From Epiperipatus broadwayi (Eukaryota; Onychophora; Udeonychophora; Euonychophora; Peripatidae): a stretch of 64,000 nt of DNA. The notes under the pieces were generated by a model. It was not told where the DNA came from and did not search any database. It saw only the letters and a list, made by a program, of their open reading frames with translations. Shown here one piece after another: positions 26,111 to 36,420 of this stretch; within the stretch, counting starts at the first letter, position 1, and the number at the start of each line of letters is the position of its first letter. Where the stretch lies: NCBI GenBank assembly GCA_028023455.1, contig JAQFVV010000018.1, forward strand, positions 7,059,274 through 7,123,273, read 5' to 3'. Made by a program: the position numbers and the translations under genes.

Positions 26111-26885
26111 TACAATATTTGCTTACTATCATTGTATAAGAATTGATTGACATGAACATAAATATTACAATGGTTATAGGATGATTATAATACACATTAT
26201 AAGAATACAGTATTGTTTAATGCCACAGATGATTAAGTATAAAATGTTGATCTATTTAAAAATGAATATACCATGTGAAATAAAAGATATACATATGATT
26301 GTTTATTCATTTAATGATTGATTATATCATAGAAATAGATGAGATTTAATTACACTCTAAGATTAGTATTATTTATTATTATTAAAATAAGTTAGGTGTG
26401 TCTAAGTTTGATATAAAATCCCACATCATACTTATTTACATGAGCTATTATTATTTTAAAACAGCTTAGAAGAACCTGAGATTATTTAATTATATTTTAA
26501 GTTAAAAGATTAGTATTTATTTTAGTATTATTAAAGATAATTTGTTTCATTTAAAAGTCATAAGAATGCTATAGATGTAGTAGTAAGATGATAAGGTAGT
26601 GGTAGTATTCTTATGCCATTGAGACAGTATCTTGGGAGATATTGACTCAGTGTAAATCTGCTTATTACTTTGTAACTTTACTTCACAGTCTCATAATTTT
26701 ATATTATACTTATTTTATTAGTATAATCTAGAACTATATTGATTTTGATGATTGATAATAAATTTAATTAAGATATAATAATATAAAAGTATATTAAAGA
26801 TAGATATGCAAATTTTAATTAAGCATAATAATGTAACTGAGCTAGTTGTATTTTAAAACTATTTTACATATCAAGAAGTAAGGGT

Positions 26886-26888
<3 letters not shown>

Positions 26889-26938
<50 letters not shown>
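26889..26938. repeat. (AT)n microsatellite, 25 units
   Basis: Uninterrupted AT dinucleotide run inside the copy B insertion. Confidence 0.97.
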
Positions 26939-26941
<3 letters not shown>

Positions 26942-27279
26942 GTTTTATCAATGTGCAAAGGAGCACAAATGCATAATTACTGCCAATCATATAACGATTA
27001 TCTATGCTGACATTTATTTTTCCATGCTGATATTTATTTCATGAAGGATGATATCAATTACTGACAGAAGAAGTTAAGGTAAATAATTATTGACTAGATT
27101 ATTTAATTAAAAAGAGAAAATAATAAATGACATTTCCGTTTTATTTTATTAAAGCCAACCCCTAAATAATTTATATGAAAATAACTATTATGATTTAATA
27201 GAACCCTCCAACCATAACTTACCAAAACAGGGTTTACTAACAAAAGTATTTCGTTATAGACTAGATGAACAATACTCAC

Positions 27280-27343
27280 GCTGCATCCGCAGACTAAGTT
27301 CTTCACTAACACTCATTTTGTATTCCACTGACTTTTGGATCAT
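27280..27343 (-). CDS. candidate orphan coding exon with strong splice donor
   Basis: On the minus strand an ATG opens a 21-codon frame (MIQKSVEYKMSVSEELSLRM...) ending in CAGC followed immediately by GTGAGTATT, a near-consensus splice donor. The segment has clearly higher G+C than its surroundings and balanced codon use. It could be a first coding exon, with later exons to the left, or an exon brought in with the copy B insertion. No following exon was identified, no family is recognised and a chance match is possible. Confidence 0.25.
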
Positions 27344-27419
27344 TTCTTCTTTGTATATATCACCCTGTAACCTCACCTAGTTAATTCTTGTTATCTATTT
27401 TTTTTTTTTTTGTAATCAC

Positions 27420-29730
27420 TTATAGGTCAAATAAAATTATCTTAAAAGAGAAAAATAGTAGAGTTGGAAATCTTACTGTAAATGAAGAAACAAAAAAACC
27501 AAAGTTTTTTTAAAGAACTTTCCAAACTGAATCTAATGATGTTTTTTAAAATTTTTTTTTACTTACCATTAAAAATAACAGATTAATTAATTATTTTGAT
27601 TTGTAAGAAGATAATAATAATATGCACTTATGTGTGTATTGGTTTTCTCTATATATTTTCTTTAACATTGATTAATTATGTCTTGTGAAAATATAATATG
27701 ATTTAATACGTTTATTTTTTAATTAATGAAATACCAGTGTGTGCACACATTTCCATGGATACCCATATATATGTGAAATCAGTCATTATTTATGTATCAT
27801 TAAAATGAATTTCTTTTAGTCTGACAATTCAAATATGTTACAGCACATCTGTGTGCTTATATAGATGTGTGTCATAATTTATGAATTATTAAAATGAATT
27901 ATTTTTTTATTATTAGTTTATGACAACTGAGATATGTCAATTTTAAATAGATATGTCATGTAAACATCTTGAAATATTTGTAAATTACATTGTGATAGCT
28001 TAGTTTTTTTATTATTCTAAATAAAATTAGAATGATGAATCCATATTTATAACACATCCTACAGAGCTTTCCATTTATTGTTATTATTTCTAATTAATAA
28101 ATTTGTATTTCATTGTTTAAGTTATTCCAGTGAGTTTATTTAAATCTAAAATAGATTTAAAATATTATATGTTGGTATTATCTCTTGCTCATAGAAACAC
28201 TTATAGAGAAATTCATGCATAATAGTCAGTTATATTGATTGGACTTTATATCTAGTATTATGGACATTCATATGATCATGCTTGGCACAAAGAAATATCC
28301 TTTAAAGTTCATGCACTAACTTTTATTTTTTTAGAAATTTATAATTGGCCAGGTCATTAATAATACAATGTAGCCATGGCATTGATGATAGATAGCCTGG
28401 TTTAATATTTCTGTATTATTTTGTTTTATGATGGCATTCTGTTGGATTAGCTCTTAAAACTATGCATATATAATATATTGTATTTCTAGCCTAAGTTTGG
28501 CAGTAGCTAACTAATTAGCCTGGTCTGTAGTGGACCACTTTCAAATCCAATCACAAGATTGACTGAGATTTGTTTGTTGATTTTTTTTATTGTTGATCAT
28601 TCATGATGATAAATGATTATATGCTTCTCTGTAATGCAAGTGGACTTATGGTTAGTCTATTTTTTGCTGATTCCTCATGCTCATTTCTCATTATATTTAT
28701 TATATATTTAAATTTGATTCTTAACTGGGGTTGTTCATGATGATCACTACAATATATTTTAAATTATTTTGTTAATTTTATATGTAACACTTTAATTAAG
28801 TCTAAGTTACTTAATTTAAATCTTAAGTTCATACTAAATTATATTAATAGAGAAAAATAAAACAATTATTTAAAATTTTAAAAGAGAGAAAGAAAAAAAA
28901 ATTAAAATAAAAGTTTAATGAAATTTTTATGAGTTCATTTTGTTTTACAACCAGTGTTTATTGATAAATTTAGTTGACATCTTTTGACATTCCTTCAGAT
29001 ACAGTTTCTTTTCTATGTATTGTTCAGATTTCCAACAATGAAGATGATGGTGAAATTTCCTTGGTTACTATCCATAGATAATTCTCAGTTATTTAACTTT
29101 ATTACATTTTTTTTTATTTCTTTGCAGTGGATATTATTTTAATTCAATCAGTATAGCCCCAACACTTTCTCTGTGAAGAAATGTTTTTATTTTACTTTTT
29201 GTTATTTATTCCACTTATTTCATCAAAGATATCAATAAAGAGGATCTCCACATTCTCCATTTTATGAAATCTACTCGAAGATCATTATTATTTTGTTAAT
29301 AATTTAATAAAACTTTAAATTTATTGGATATAAACAAAGTGATCCAACTGGTATGATAGTAACAAAGTTTTTTTTTAATCCTACTCAACAACATTATTTC
29401 TAAAAGAACCGCCTATGAGATATTAATTTTTAGCTGTAATTATTATTCAATATGATAAATAAATAGTCATTTTTATTTTTCTCTCAATTCAAATAAAATA
29501 TTATTCATATATTCATTCTTGCATTTATTCTAGGTTTGAACCCTATATCTAACTAGTATCCCTTATACTTATCTTAATCTATTTTAAAATTAAAAAATTA
29601 AAATTTTATACACAAATGATTTACAATTGTTTTCTTTATATATAATTTATTAAAATGATTTCTATCTTTGAACTTAAAAATGATTTTAATAAAATGAATT
29701 GTTATGTGATAGGTTTGCACACCGCACGCG

Positions 29731-29798
<68 letters not shown>

Positions 29799-30364
29799 AT
29801 ATAAACATTAAATTAAATAACTATATGTATATTGAAATGTTGATAATACATCTTTTTACCTATATATTTCAATGATCTTACATTTTCTACAAAGCACAAT
29901 TAACTTCAGTATTATATTTGAAAATACGCTGTTTTGATCAACCTATGAGTAGTATGTGGAGAATAAAATGAAAATTGACTAATCAAAATGCATATTAATA
30001 GACCTTAGTAGGATTTTTCTTCAATGCCTATAAGCATATATTTGAAAAGTAGTTGTTATTTCTGAAAAATATAAAATAATGGTATGAAAACAGAAAGAAG
30101 TGATTAGTTAAAAATAAAAATTATGATGCACCCAAATAAAGAAAATTGTAGATGAATTCGGATTGTATGTAAAAAAAAAATATTGTGTGGAAATTTCTTG
30201 ATAAAAAATATGACACTTGTAGAAAATATTTATATTATGAATATATAAACAAAACATTGGAATAAACTCTACAAACATCAAAATATCAATAAATACGTAA
30301 AAGCTGTAGCCAATTTATGGCATATGAATATTCTGAAAATTGTAGAATTTATTCCAGTGTTTTG
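27420..30364. other. non-coding part of duplication copy B
   Basis: Up to about 28750 this matches copy A (4515-5760). Beyond that, homology is unclear until the kinase gene. No gene is seen. A microsatellite lies at 29.73 kb. Confidence 0.5.
29726..29793. repeat. (CA)n(TA)n compound microsatellite
   Basis: A CG/CA-rich start (gcacgcgcaca) runs into CA repeats and then a long TA run. Confidence 0.95.
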
Positions 30365-30370
30365 TTTATT
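30365..30370 (-). terminator. polyadenylation signal AATAAA for CEK-B
   Basis: Canonical hexamer on the minus strand about 41 nt past the CEK-B stop, at a distance similar to that in CEK-A. Confidence 0.4.
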
Positions 30371-30410
30371 ATATATTATTTTATCTGCCTTTATATATCT
30401 AATAAAAATA

Positions 30411-31502
30411 TTATGGATATGATTTTAAATATTTTTCTTTTTCTAATTGATAAGATTTTATCATCATATCACCATAATCTATTAGATTCAGTTCCTTTTT
30501 CATTTTGAAAGGATTTACTAAGCAAAAGAGTATTCCAAAAAAGTGACCGAGCAAATTAAATGTCACAACTTCCTTGAATAGTTGATCAATTTCATCTTCA
30601 TCATTTCTCAAGCGATTTGTTAGCTTTTGATATTCATCAAGATAAATTTTTAATATACTTTTTTGTTTTTCTTCAGAAGGCAAATGAGTCCAATCTAACT
30701 GAAAATAAGGAGGATCAGGAATTATATCATAGCAAAAGTTAGTCATAATTCTCCCTAAGTCTGCAGCTCGGTAATTATAACCACAAATTTCATAATCAAC
30801 AAATCTAATACGATCTTCTGAAGGACAGTCAGGATTTGTTTTTAATATCATATTTTTCATATGGAAATCTCCATGACTAAACACTACACGTGAATTAACC
30901 TTTGCTTTTATCTCTTTTAACCAGGCTATTTCTTCTGCTGGTTTTAATTGTATTAATTTTTCATATAATATTGACTTTTCTGGACTGTCTTTGAATGTCT
31001 CAGAAGTAAGAGACAACAAAGTTGGTTCAACTACTCCAAGTAATTTTTGTTCTATAAAATTGGGATCTTTGTTTAATGGTAGTTCAAGAGAATGTAACAA
31101 GGCAAGCTTTTTAACAATCTCTTCCAGAATTTCATGATTATTAAAATCAGATGATTGTAATGTTCTTCCTTCTATGTATTCATCCAAACGCCCTCCATCA
31201 AAAATGCCATAAATCTTAGGAGATAAATGTTTGCTATTTAGTAATAAAACTACAATATTCTCTACCATTATCCCATATGGTCCAATGTTTAAATTGTCAC
31301 TAAAATTTTTCATTAGTAAATGTCTGGGCTCATTGCACACTGTTTTACAATTTTCTGGTAATGACAACTTAAATAAGTAATTCACAAAACCCCCTTCAAC
31401 TGGTTCAATCACAAGATCATTGGGTTGCGAGTTCTTCCATGCACCCCCAATATAATCTGAACAGACTTTATATGCTTTTTCTCTAATATCTTTTACCTCC
31501 AT
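30411..31502 (-). CDS. choline/ethanolamine kinase-like protein (CEK-B)
   Basis: A 363-residue paralogue of CEK-A that aligns without a gap from MEVKDIREKA to the C-terminus, one residue shorter. It should phosphorylate choline, ethanolamine or a related amino-alcohol in the cytosol. Motifs: GGFVNYLFKLS (37-47), EPRHLLMKNF (58-67), GIFDGGRLDEYIEGR (99-113), catalytic loop HGDFHMKN (210-217, Asp212), metal-binding VDYE (235-238) and YNYR (242-245), the last closer than in CEK-A to the YNYR typical of the family. The C-terminal segment reads FFGILFC (321-327), with neither of the two tryptophans usual there. The frame is intact, and the catalytic residues and a 27-nt leader with acceptor are kept, so it looks like a maintained functional gene rather than a relic. 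Its nearest neighbour upstream is a promoter-like array at 33.4 kb on the other strand. Confidence 0.9.
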   Translation of the reverse strand: MEVKDIREKAYKVCSDYIGGAWKNSQPNDLVIEPVEGGFVNYLFKLSLPENCKTVCNEPRHLLMKNFSDNLNIGPYGIMVENIVVLLLNSKHLSPKIYGIFDGGRLDEYIEGRTLQSSDFNNHEILEEIVKKLALLHSLELPLNKDPNFIEQKLLGVVEPTLLSLTSETFKDSPEKSILYEKLIQLKPAEEIAWLKEIKAKVNSRVVFSHGDFHMKNMILKTNPDCPSEDRIRFVDYEICGYNYRAADLGRIMTNFCYDIIPDPPYFQLDWTHLPSEEKQKSILKIYLDEYQKLTNRLRNDEDEIDQLFKEVVTFNLLGHFFGILFCLVNPFKMKKELNLIDYGDMMIKSYQLEKEKYLKSYP

Positions 31503-31545
31503 TAATTTAAAATATTCTTAACCCACCACCTAAAAAGACAAATAA
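31503..31545 (-). promoter_or_regulatory. 5'UTR segment and splice acceptor of CEK-B
   Basis: The minus strand reads CTTTTTAG with the AG at 31530-31531, then 27 nt of leader to the ATG, the same length as in CEK-A. The pyrimidine tract is shorter than that of CEK-A. Homology to CEK-A is clear in the leader and lost beyond the AG. Confidence 0.55.
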
Positions 31546-33440
31546 AACAAAATTGTAAAATCACATTTATGTTTACAGAATGAAAATTTCTTATAATGTA
31601 CTTTTTGTTTACCCTAGATTTTAACTGTAATCAACAAAATAGATTAGGAGCATAAGTAAAATAACTTTATATATATGATTTAAAAATTCTATAAATAAGA
31701 ATAAAAATTATGGAAAAGATTATAATAATTTTTAATAACTATACTATTTTAATTGATTTTAGTAAAGTTTCTTAAAATATTCATTAAATTTCTATCTATA
31801 ATTAAGACTGCACATTTATAGATATAGTTCAAATCTATTTTATATATACAAGTAGTCAATGAATACCAATAAATAATGTTAATAAAATCTTGGAATACTT
31901 TCTATTTATTGACATTTCCAAGGAAAAGCATACTTTGAATAAGCAATGGCTGCTGAATAAATGTACCGTAAATTTAGAATTTTCACAACGGTTTATTCTA
32001 AAGTGAAAAGATATTACTGCTACATATAAAAAATTAAATGTAGACTTAGAGGATTCATATGATACTTTATCGTTATGTTTTGATAAATTAAAAGATAGTA
32101 TTAAAACTAGCTTTGGGAAATATTATGTAGTTCTTTAGCGGGATAAAATGTTTGTATTCAGAACAAAACTAATTATGTGGTTGCATGTATTTAAAATTAA
32201 ACTATAATGTACAGACAAAGAAAAATTTTCCATAAAAGTGATTGCTAACATTTTAATATAATTTATACTAGTCTTCGCATTCATCATCATTATTATTTTA
32301 GTTGCTATTAAAATTTTAACTAATCATAAATAAAGTTGAAAACAAACTTGTAAACACTCTCCAATTTTTTCTTGTTTATTTCATTTAATAAAATTATTAT
32401 CTGTGAAGGAGTGAGTGTGTGAACTAATTGAATATAAGATTATGTTTCCTCACTTTTGTTTAAAATTGCCTGATTTTTTTAACATTCTAAAAAGATAGTA
32501 AATCATACTATATAATTATACCAAAGTTTTAGAAATATCAAAATTAAGAATACGGCCTGTATCAAAAAATATAGCCTAAAAGCGTTTATTGTATTAATCC
32601 ATATAGTTCTTCTAGCAAATAAAACATAAATTTTATAGATCTCTTAATATTCAAATTGCTTTAAGGAAAAAAACGAGTTTTTTTTCGCCTATGGAAAACA
32701 AATGTCCTAACGGAAATTTAAAAAAAAAAAAATTTTTTTTTTGCTAATCTTAGCACTTATCTTTATAATGGTTGTTAGAAAGGTTTTGATTTCAGATATA
32801 TATAAAAAAAAGAAAAGTAATTTAATAAAAAATATAAATATACTTGTATAATAATAACAAAATGCAGTGATAGTAAAAGATGGATAACAAAATTTTACAA
32901 AAAGAAAATAATGTAATAATAATGAATAAATAATTTAAATATATATATAAGCATTATTTTAATATGAGTATAATATGCAGATATTATTGATTACAGATTG
33001 ATGTCTCTATTTAGTAGTGGTAAATCAAACATAAAAATAGGAGAGAGAATTTCAGATAATTAATAATATTGAAGGGACTCAAGCAAGGATATTGACTATT
33101 ACCTATTGTAACGATATATAAATATGCCGTTACATTAATTTAAAATAAAAACTAAGTTCGCAAATAAAAATAAATTTATTAAAAATCTAAAAGCTAAAAA
33201 AAAATTAAAGAGTTGTAAATGTATATTCGCACAGATGCAAAACTTTAAAAATATTTTTTTTAATAAATAAAAGTATTTGAATGAACTTTGTTATAAAAAA
33301 GTACAAGATTTAAAGATAAAATATTTTTGTAAATGGAAATGATTGTTTTATAAATTAATTGAAAAGCAAGCTAGCCCTTGGGCATATTGTATAATTAAAA
33401 AAATCTGATGAAAAATGGATAAGAGAATAAAGAGAATTTA
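31546..33440. other. AT-rich non-coding DNA
   Basis: No gene recognised. It should contain the promoter of CEK-B and perhaps a 5' non-coding exon. None could be assigned. Confidence 0.5.
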
Positions 33441-33446
33441 ACTTGA

Positions 33447-33561
33447 CCAATGGAAGCACCAAGCCTCTCAGACCTTAATGAAAATTTGGATTAGTGACCT
33501 TAATGAAAATTTGGATTAGTGACGTCTTTGTTCATTCAATCAGGAGATTTACTATAAAAAG
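33447..33561 (+). promoter_or_regulatory. CCAAT / CRE-like / TATA promoter array
   Basis: A CCAAT box (33447-33451) is followed by two exact copies of a 25-bp unit (33471-33495 and 33496-33520, 'gaccttaatgaaaatttgga' plus 'ttagt'). The CRE-like TGACGTC at 33520-33526 overlaps the end of the second copy by one base. TATAAAAAG lies at 33553-33561. The spacing is that of a polymerase II core promoter and predicts a start near 33585, just ahead of a candidate first exon. Each box could occur by chance; the ordered set and the downstream exon are what support it. Confidence 0.4.
33471..33520. repeat. exact 25-bp tandem duplication in promoter-like array
   Basis: Two identical 25-bp units with no mismatch, immediately 5' of the CRE-like motif. 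Confidence 0.9.
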
Positions 33562-33676
33562 AAAAATATTGAGTTCCATGCAGTTGCCAGCTTTTTTGTG
33601 TTTGAGACGTGTGATTGGACACACATATCACACTCTTTTTTTTTTAAAAAAAAAATGAAATGACTGTAATTCCGAA

Positions 33677-33769
33677 ATGAAACCAACTAAGGTCACCTCC
33701 AGAACATCAGATCAGTCTTCCAATGGAGACGCCATGGGAATTAAAAATAGGAACCTGGATTCTTCTACT
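33677..33769 (+). CDS. candidate first coding exon, 31 codons
   Basis: An ATG frame encoding a polar, Ser/Thr/Lys-rich start (MKPTKVTSRTSDQSSNGDAM...DSST) is followed directly by GTGAGCTATG, a good splice donor in phase 0. It lies about 90 bp past a predicted transcription start and is less AT-rich than its surroundings. Two minimal upstream ORFs precede it: ATG at 33655 with a stop one codon later, and ATG at 33660 whose TGA (33678-33680) overlaps the main ATG. Such a leader would be expected to dampen translation. If the donor is not used, the frame continues to 33904 into low-complexity Lys/Phe sequence, which looks non-coding. The protein family is not recognised, and later exons were not identified. 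Confidence 0.35.
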
Positions 33770-34407
33770 GTGAGCTATGAACTTTACAAATTAACAAAAA
33801 AAAAAGTAATTAAGAACTTTCATCAATTTTTTTTTAAAGATTCAGCTAATCTAAATTTTAAAATGAACTCTTATTTAATTCTCAAATTGATAATTGATGT
33901 TTAAATTTTACATAGTTAAGTTTGTTAAAATCATTTCCATTTTCATTTCTTATTAATATTTATTGTAGAAATTATTAAATGAATGAAATTTAAGTTGAGT
34001 ATGGATGTTGCATGGATTCATTAGTGGTTAATTATGTTGTGATTTTCATATTCGATTAGAATATATAAGTTATCGATGTCAATGCGGCATCTTATGATGA
34101 ATGTCATTGGGTTTCTTGTATTCCCTCTGCAATTGACATTATCGATGACTTTGTATTTTGATCATTTATGTTTATTTTGAAATGTTTTTAACTGTGGAAT
34201 CTATGCAGCCGATCTATACTCAACATTATAAAACAAATTTTATAAAATTCATCTGTGCAAATGTATCTAAATGTTAAATTTAAGTCGGGCATAAATGGCT
34301 ATATAGTTTTGTAAAGTTATATTAAGGGAGGGTAATCTTAGGTTATTCATTTCATAGTTGAATTAGGTCAATGGATTGGATATATTTGTGTAATTAGTAG
34401 ATGCATT

Positions 34408-34692
34408 ATGAGTTTCGCTACGTGCAGAATTGCTGTATACGCTGCACAAACCCTTTTGCCTATGGATGGGATTGTAAGTCAGCAAAATGGACCGCAGTCA
34501 TTTCCTATGGAGTTTTTATTTTATTGTTCTTCTTGCCATACAGATGTAACATTCCTGTATTGGACAAGAGTCAATGTCTTCTCTAACTATACTGTTCAGA
34601 TGTCCATTCCTGACAATATAATATATAGTGCTGTTGTATTTTCATGCTACATTGAATACATAAATGTATCAGATGGATTGACACTGGTTTGA
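34408..34692 (+). CDS. unrecognised 94-aa ORF
   Basis: An ATG frame of 94 codons with five cysteines, a hydrophobic middle and C-terminus and two NxT/S sites (NYT, NVS). Codon use looks more balanced than in neighbouring DNA. No family motif is visible. A GTAAG string inside (near 34470) could be a splice donor. It may be an exon, a decayed element or a chance frame. An overlapping plus-strand frame at 34401-34586 is considered a shadow. Confidence 0.2.
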   Translation: MSFATCRIAVYAAQTLLPMDGIVSQQNGPQSFPMEFLFYCSSCHTDVTFLYWTRVNVFSNYTVQMSIPDNIIYSAVVFSCYIEYINVSDGLTLV

Positions 34693-35035
34693 CTATGAAC
34701 TTTTGGCCTAAGTATAAATAAGGGATAGAATATTTTCTTTTCAAATGCAAATCTATGTAGTCTATTCATACTCGATGATCTTAATAAAAATATTACATTC
34801 ATTCATACTCAACAACGATTAAATAATAATTTAAATTAAAAATGAATATTAAAATCTAAAACAATAAATTTATTCCTCAAATTTAAGATGATTATATATG
34901 TGCATAAATAAATATTTTTATGTGTTAATTTCTGGCAGTGGCTTTTATTTTTTTATATTTAAGATATAAATTAAAGATATATTTATTATCTCTGCATCTC
35001 CAAGAGCTAGTGACAATGGGCTAATGATCTAAATA

Positions 35036-35115
35036 TAAAATAAAGTGGGATCTTAGCAGCGTATCTGCCTACTTTATAAATTTTTCTAGGTTCAAATGCC
35101 TAGATGGCGCCCTTG
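35036..35115 (+). repeat. tRNA-derived SINE or tRNA-pseudogene fragment
   Basis: The segment 'ttagcagcgtatctgcctac' resembles the D-arm to anticodon part of a tRNA. It is followed by 'ctaggttcaaatgcctag', a B-box and T-arm look-alike with a 5-bp stem but an 8-nt loop. The missing acceptor stem and wrong loop size argue against a working tRNA gene. Confidence 0.35.
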
Positions 35116-36309
35116 TAGTGCAGATTACGGTAAGATTCGATCTTCACTTTCTTTTGGATCGTTATACTATATTATTTAAAATATATTTAGCACAAACTTT
35201 TAAAATATGAAAAAAGAAATGTCATCAAATGGGAATTCTTCTACTATGTGAATAATTCAACAAGTTTGTCCCAGGAACACAATACTTTCAGTTATAAGGC
35301 TCAAACTTAATAGAAAAAAAAAGAGACCTGGAAATAAATTTAACAAAAAAATATATGTGGAGAACAGAAAAGATTACTGGATGATGGACAACACATTAGA
35401 AAATATAATTATATAAAAGAAAACAAGCTATAGAATAAAGAAATTTACTGAGTAGGAAAACTATAACAATAATAAACAGGGCATTATTATATAAATATGT
35501 ATGATGGGCAAATCTCATCGACACAGAAAACAGAAAACAAAAAGTCAAAGAAGCATGTGCAATAGCTAGTGATCGTTTTTCTATTAGCAGAAAAGTAGAA
35601 AGCACTCCCATATCAAAGAAATGGGCTATTTGAATAAATCTAAATTTAAATACGTTTAATAGCTTATTAGATAATAATTAAATAGTGATATAAATAACTT
35701 GTAATCACACAATTAGACGCCATGAAAATGATCTATTAAATATATTGAAAGCATGCTAGGCAGCAATAAAGCTGAATATTAAAAAACTACCTTTTCTGTG
35801 AGTATATTCATTAATTATCAGATATTTTATATGAACATTGTAGCAAATTTATTTTTTAAACTATTTTATTGCAAATAAAAAATATAAACATTCTTAAATA
35901 ACCCACAATCATAAATAATTCTCTTCACCAATTTTCCAAAATGAATTTATTAAATTAATTAATGGTTTATATATTTTAAGGTTTTTATTTACCAAAATAT
36001 TTAAATGCCTTGAAAAAGTTTTCATGTGGTTTTAAATCTCCGACTGACGATATGGTAAATGAATGGGATAATTATTTTATAACAACGCCCCCTTTTGCTA
36101 TTTATTAAATATACTTGTTCATTAAAAAGTATGCATATATAGAATATTCATAAGTCATTTTCAGCAGAAATAATCTTAATAATTTGTTACTTAAATTGTA
36201 ATTAACCTCAAAATCAAAAATCTACTAAGACCACAATGCCAAGAAAACAACCACAACAAAAAAAGATAGCTATCCATTATTTTGATTGAGTAAAATTAAT
36301 ACAGGAGTT

Positions 36310-36420
36310 ATTAATTATTATTATTATTATTTTTCTTCATATGTCATAGCATCGGCTGGGAGGCGAACTTGCAACAACTTGTCTGCAATCAACTGTTTGC
36401 TTGCAAGGCGCTGCACTGAT
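36310..36420 (-). repeat. tRNA-derived SINE fragment with (AAT)n tail
   Basis: On the minus strand 'agcgccttgcaagcaaacag' (anticodon-arm-like) is followed by 'gcaagttcgcctcccagc' (B-box-like) and a short unrelated stretch, and it ends in an (AAT)n tail at 36310-36330. The order tRNA-like head, body, simple-repeat tail is that of a SINE. The tail type matches that of the LINE at 61.8-64.0 kb. Confidence 0.4.

Larger units (their letters stand above)
22650..27400. other. insertion specific to duplication copy B
   Basis: Flanking sequence on both sides matches copy A (about 4290 and 4515), but this block does not. It is richer in CpG words (acgtacg, ttacgc, gacgctgg, gtcgtcgc) than the CpG-poor surroundings, which suits more recently arrived DNA. 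It includes a promoter-like stretch, weak gag-like frames, an LTR-like repeat end (25.7-26.1 kb), a long (AT)n and an exon-like segment (27.28-27.34 kb). A complete element could not be reconstructed. Confidence 0.45.
21850..31529. repeat. segmental duplication copy B (contains CEK-B)
   Basis: Colinear partner of 3.2-10.7 kb. Matching blocks are 21870-22600, 27420-28750 and the kinase gene with its 27-nt leader. At about 21925 the copy passes straight from 'gtgtgcacatatta' to 'ataacattggaataac', where copy A has the Penelope fragment. Between about 22650 and 27400 it carries 4.8 kb that copy A lacks. Confidence 0.7.

Noticed and set aside
35396-35640. Possible coding relic near 35.5 kb (plus strand EACAIASDRFSISRK)
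   Set aside because: The short segment vaguely recalls a repeated invertebrate protein, but no second motif in order could be found.
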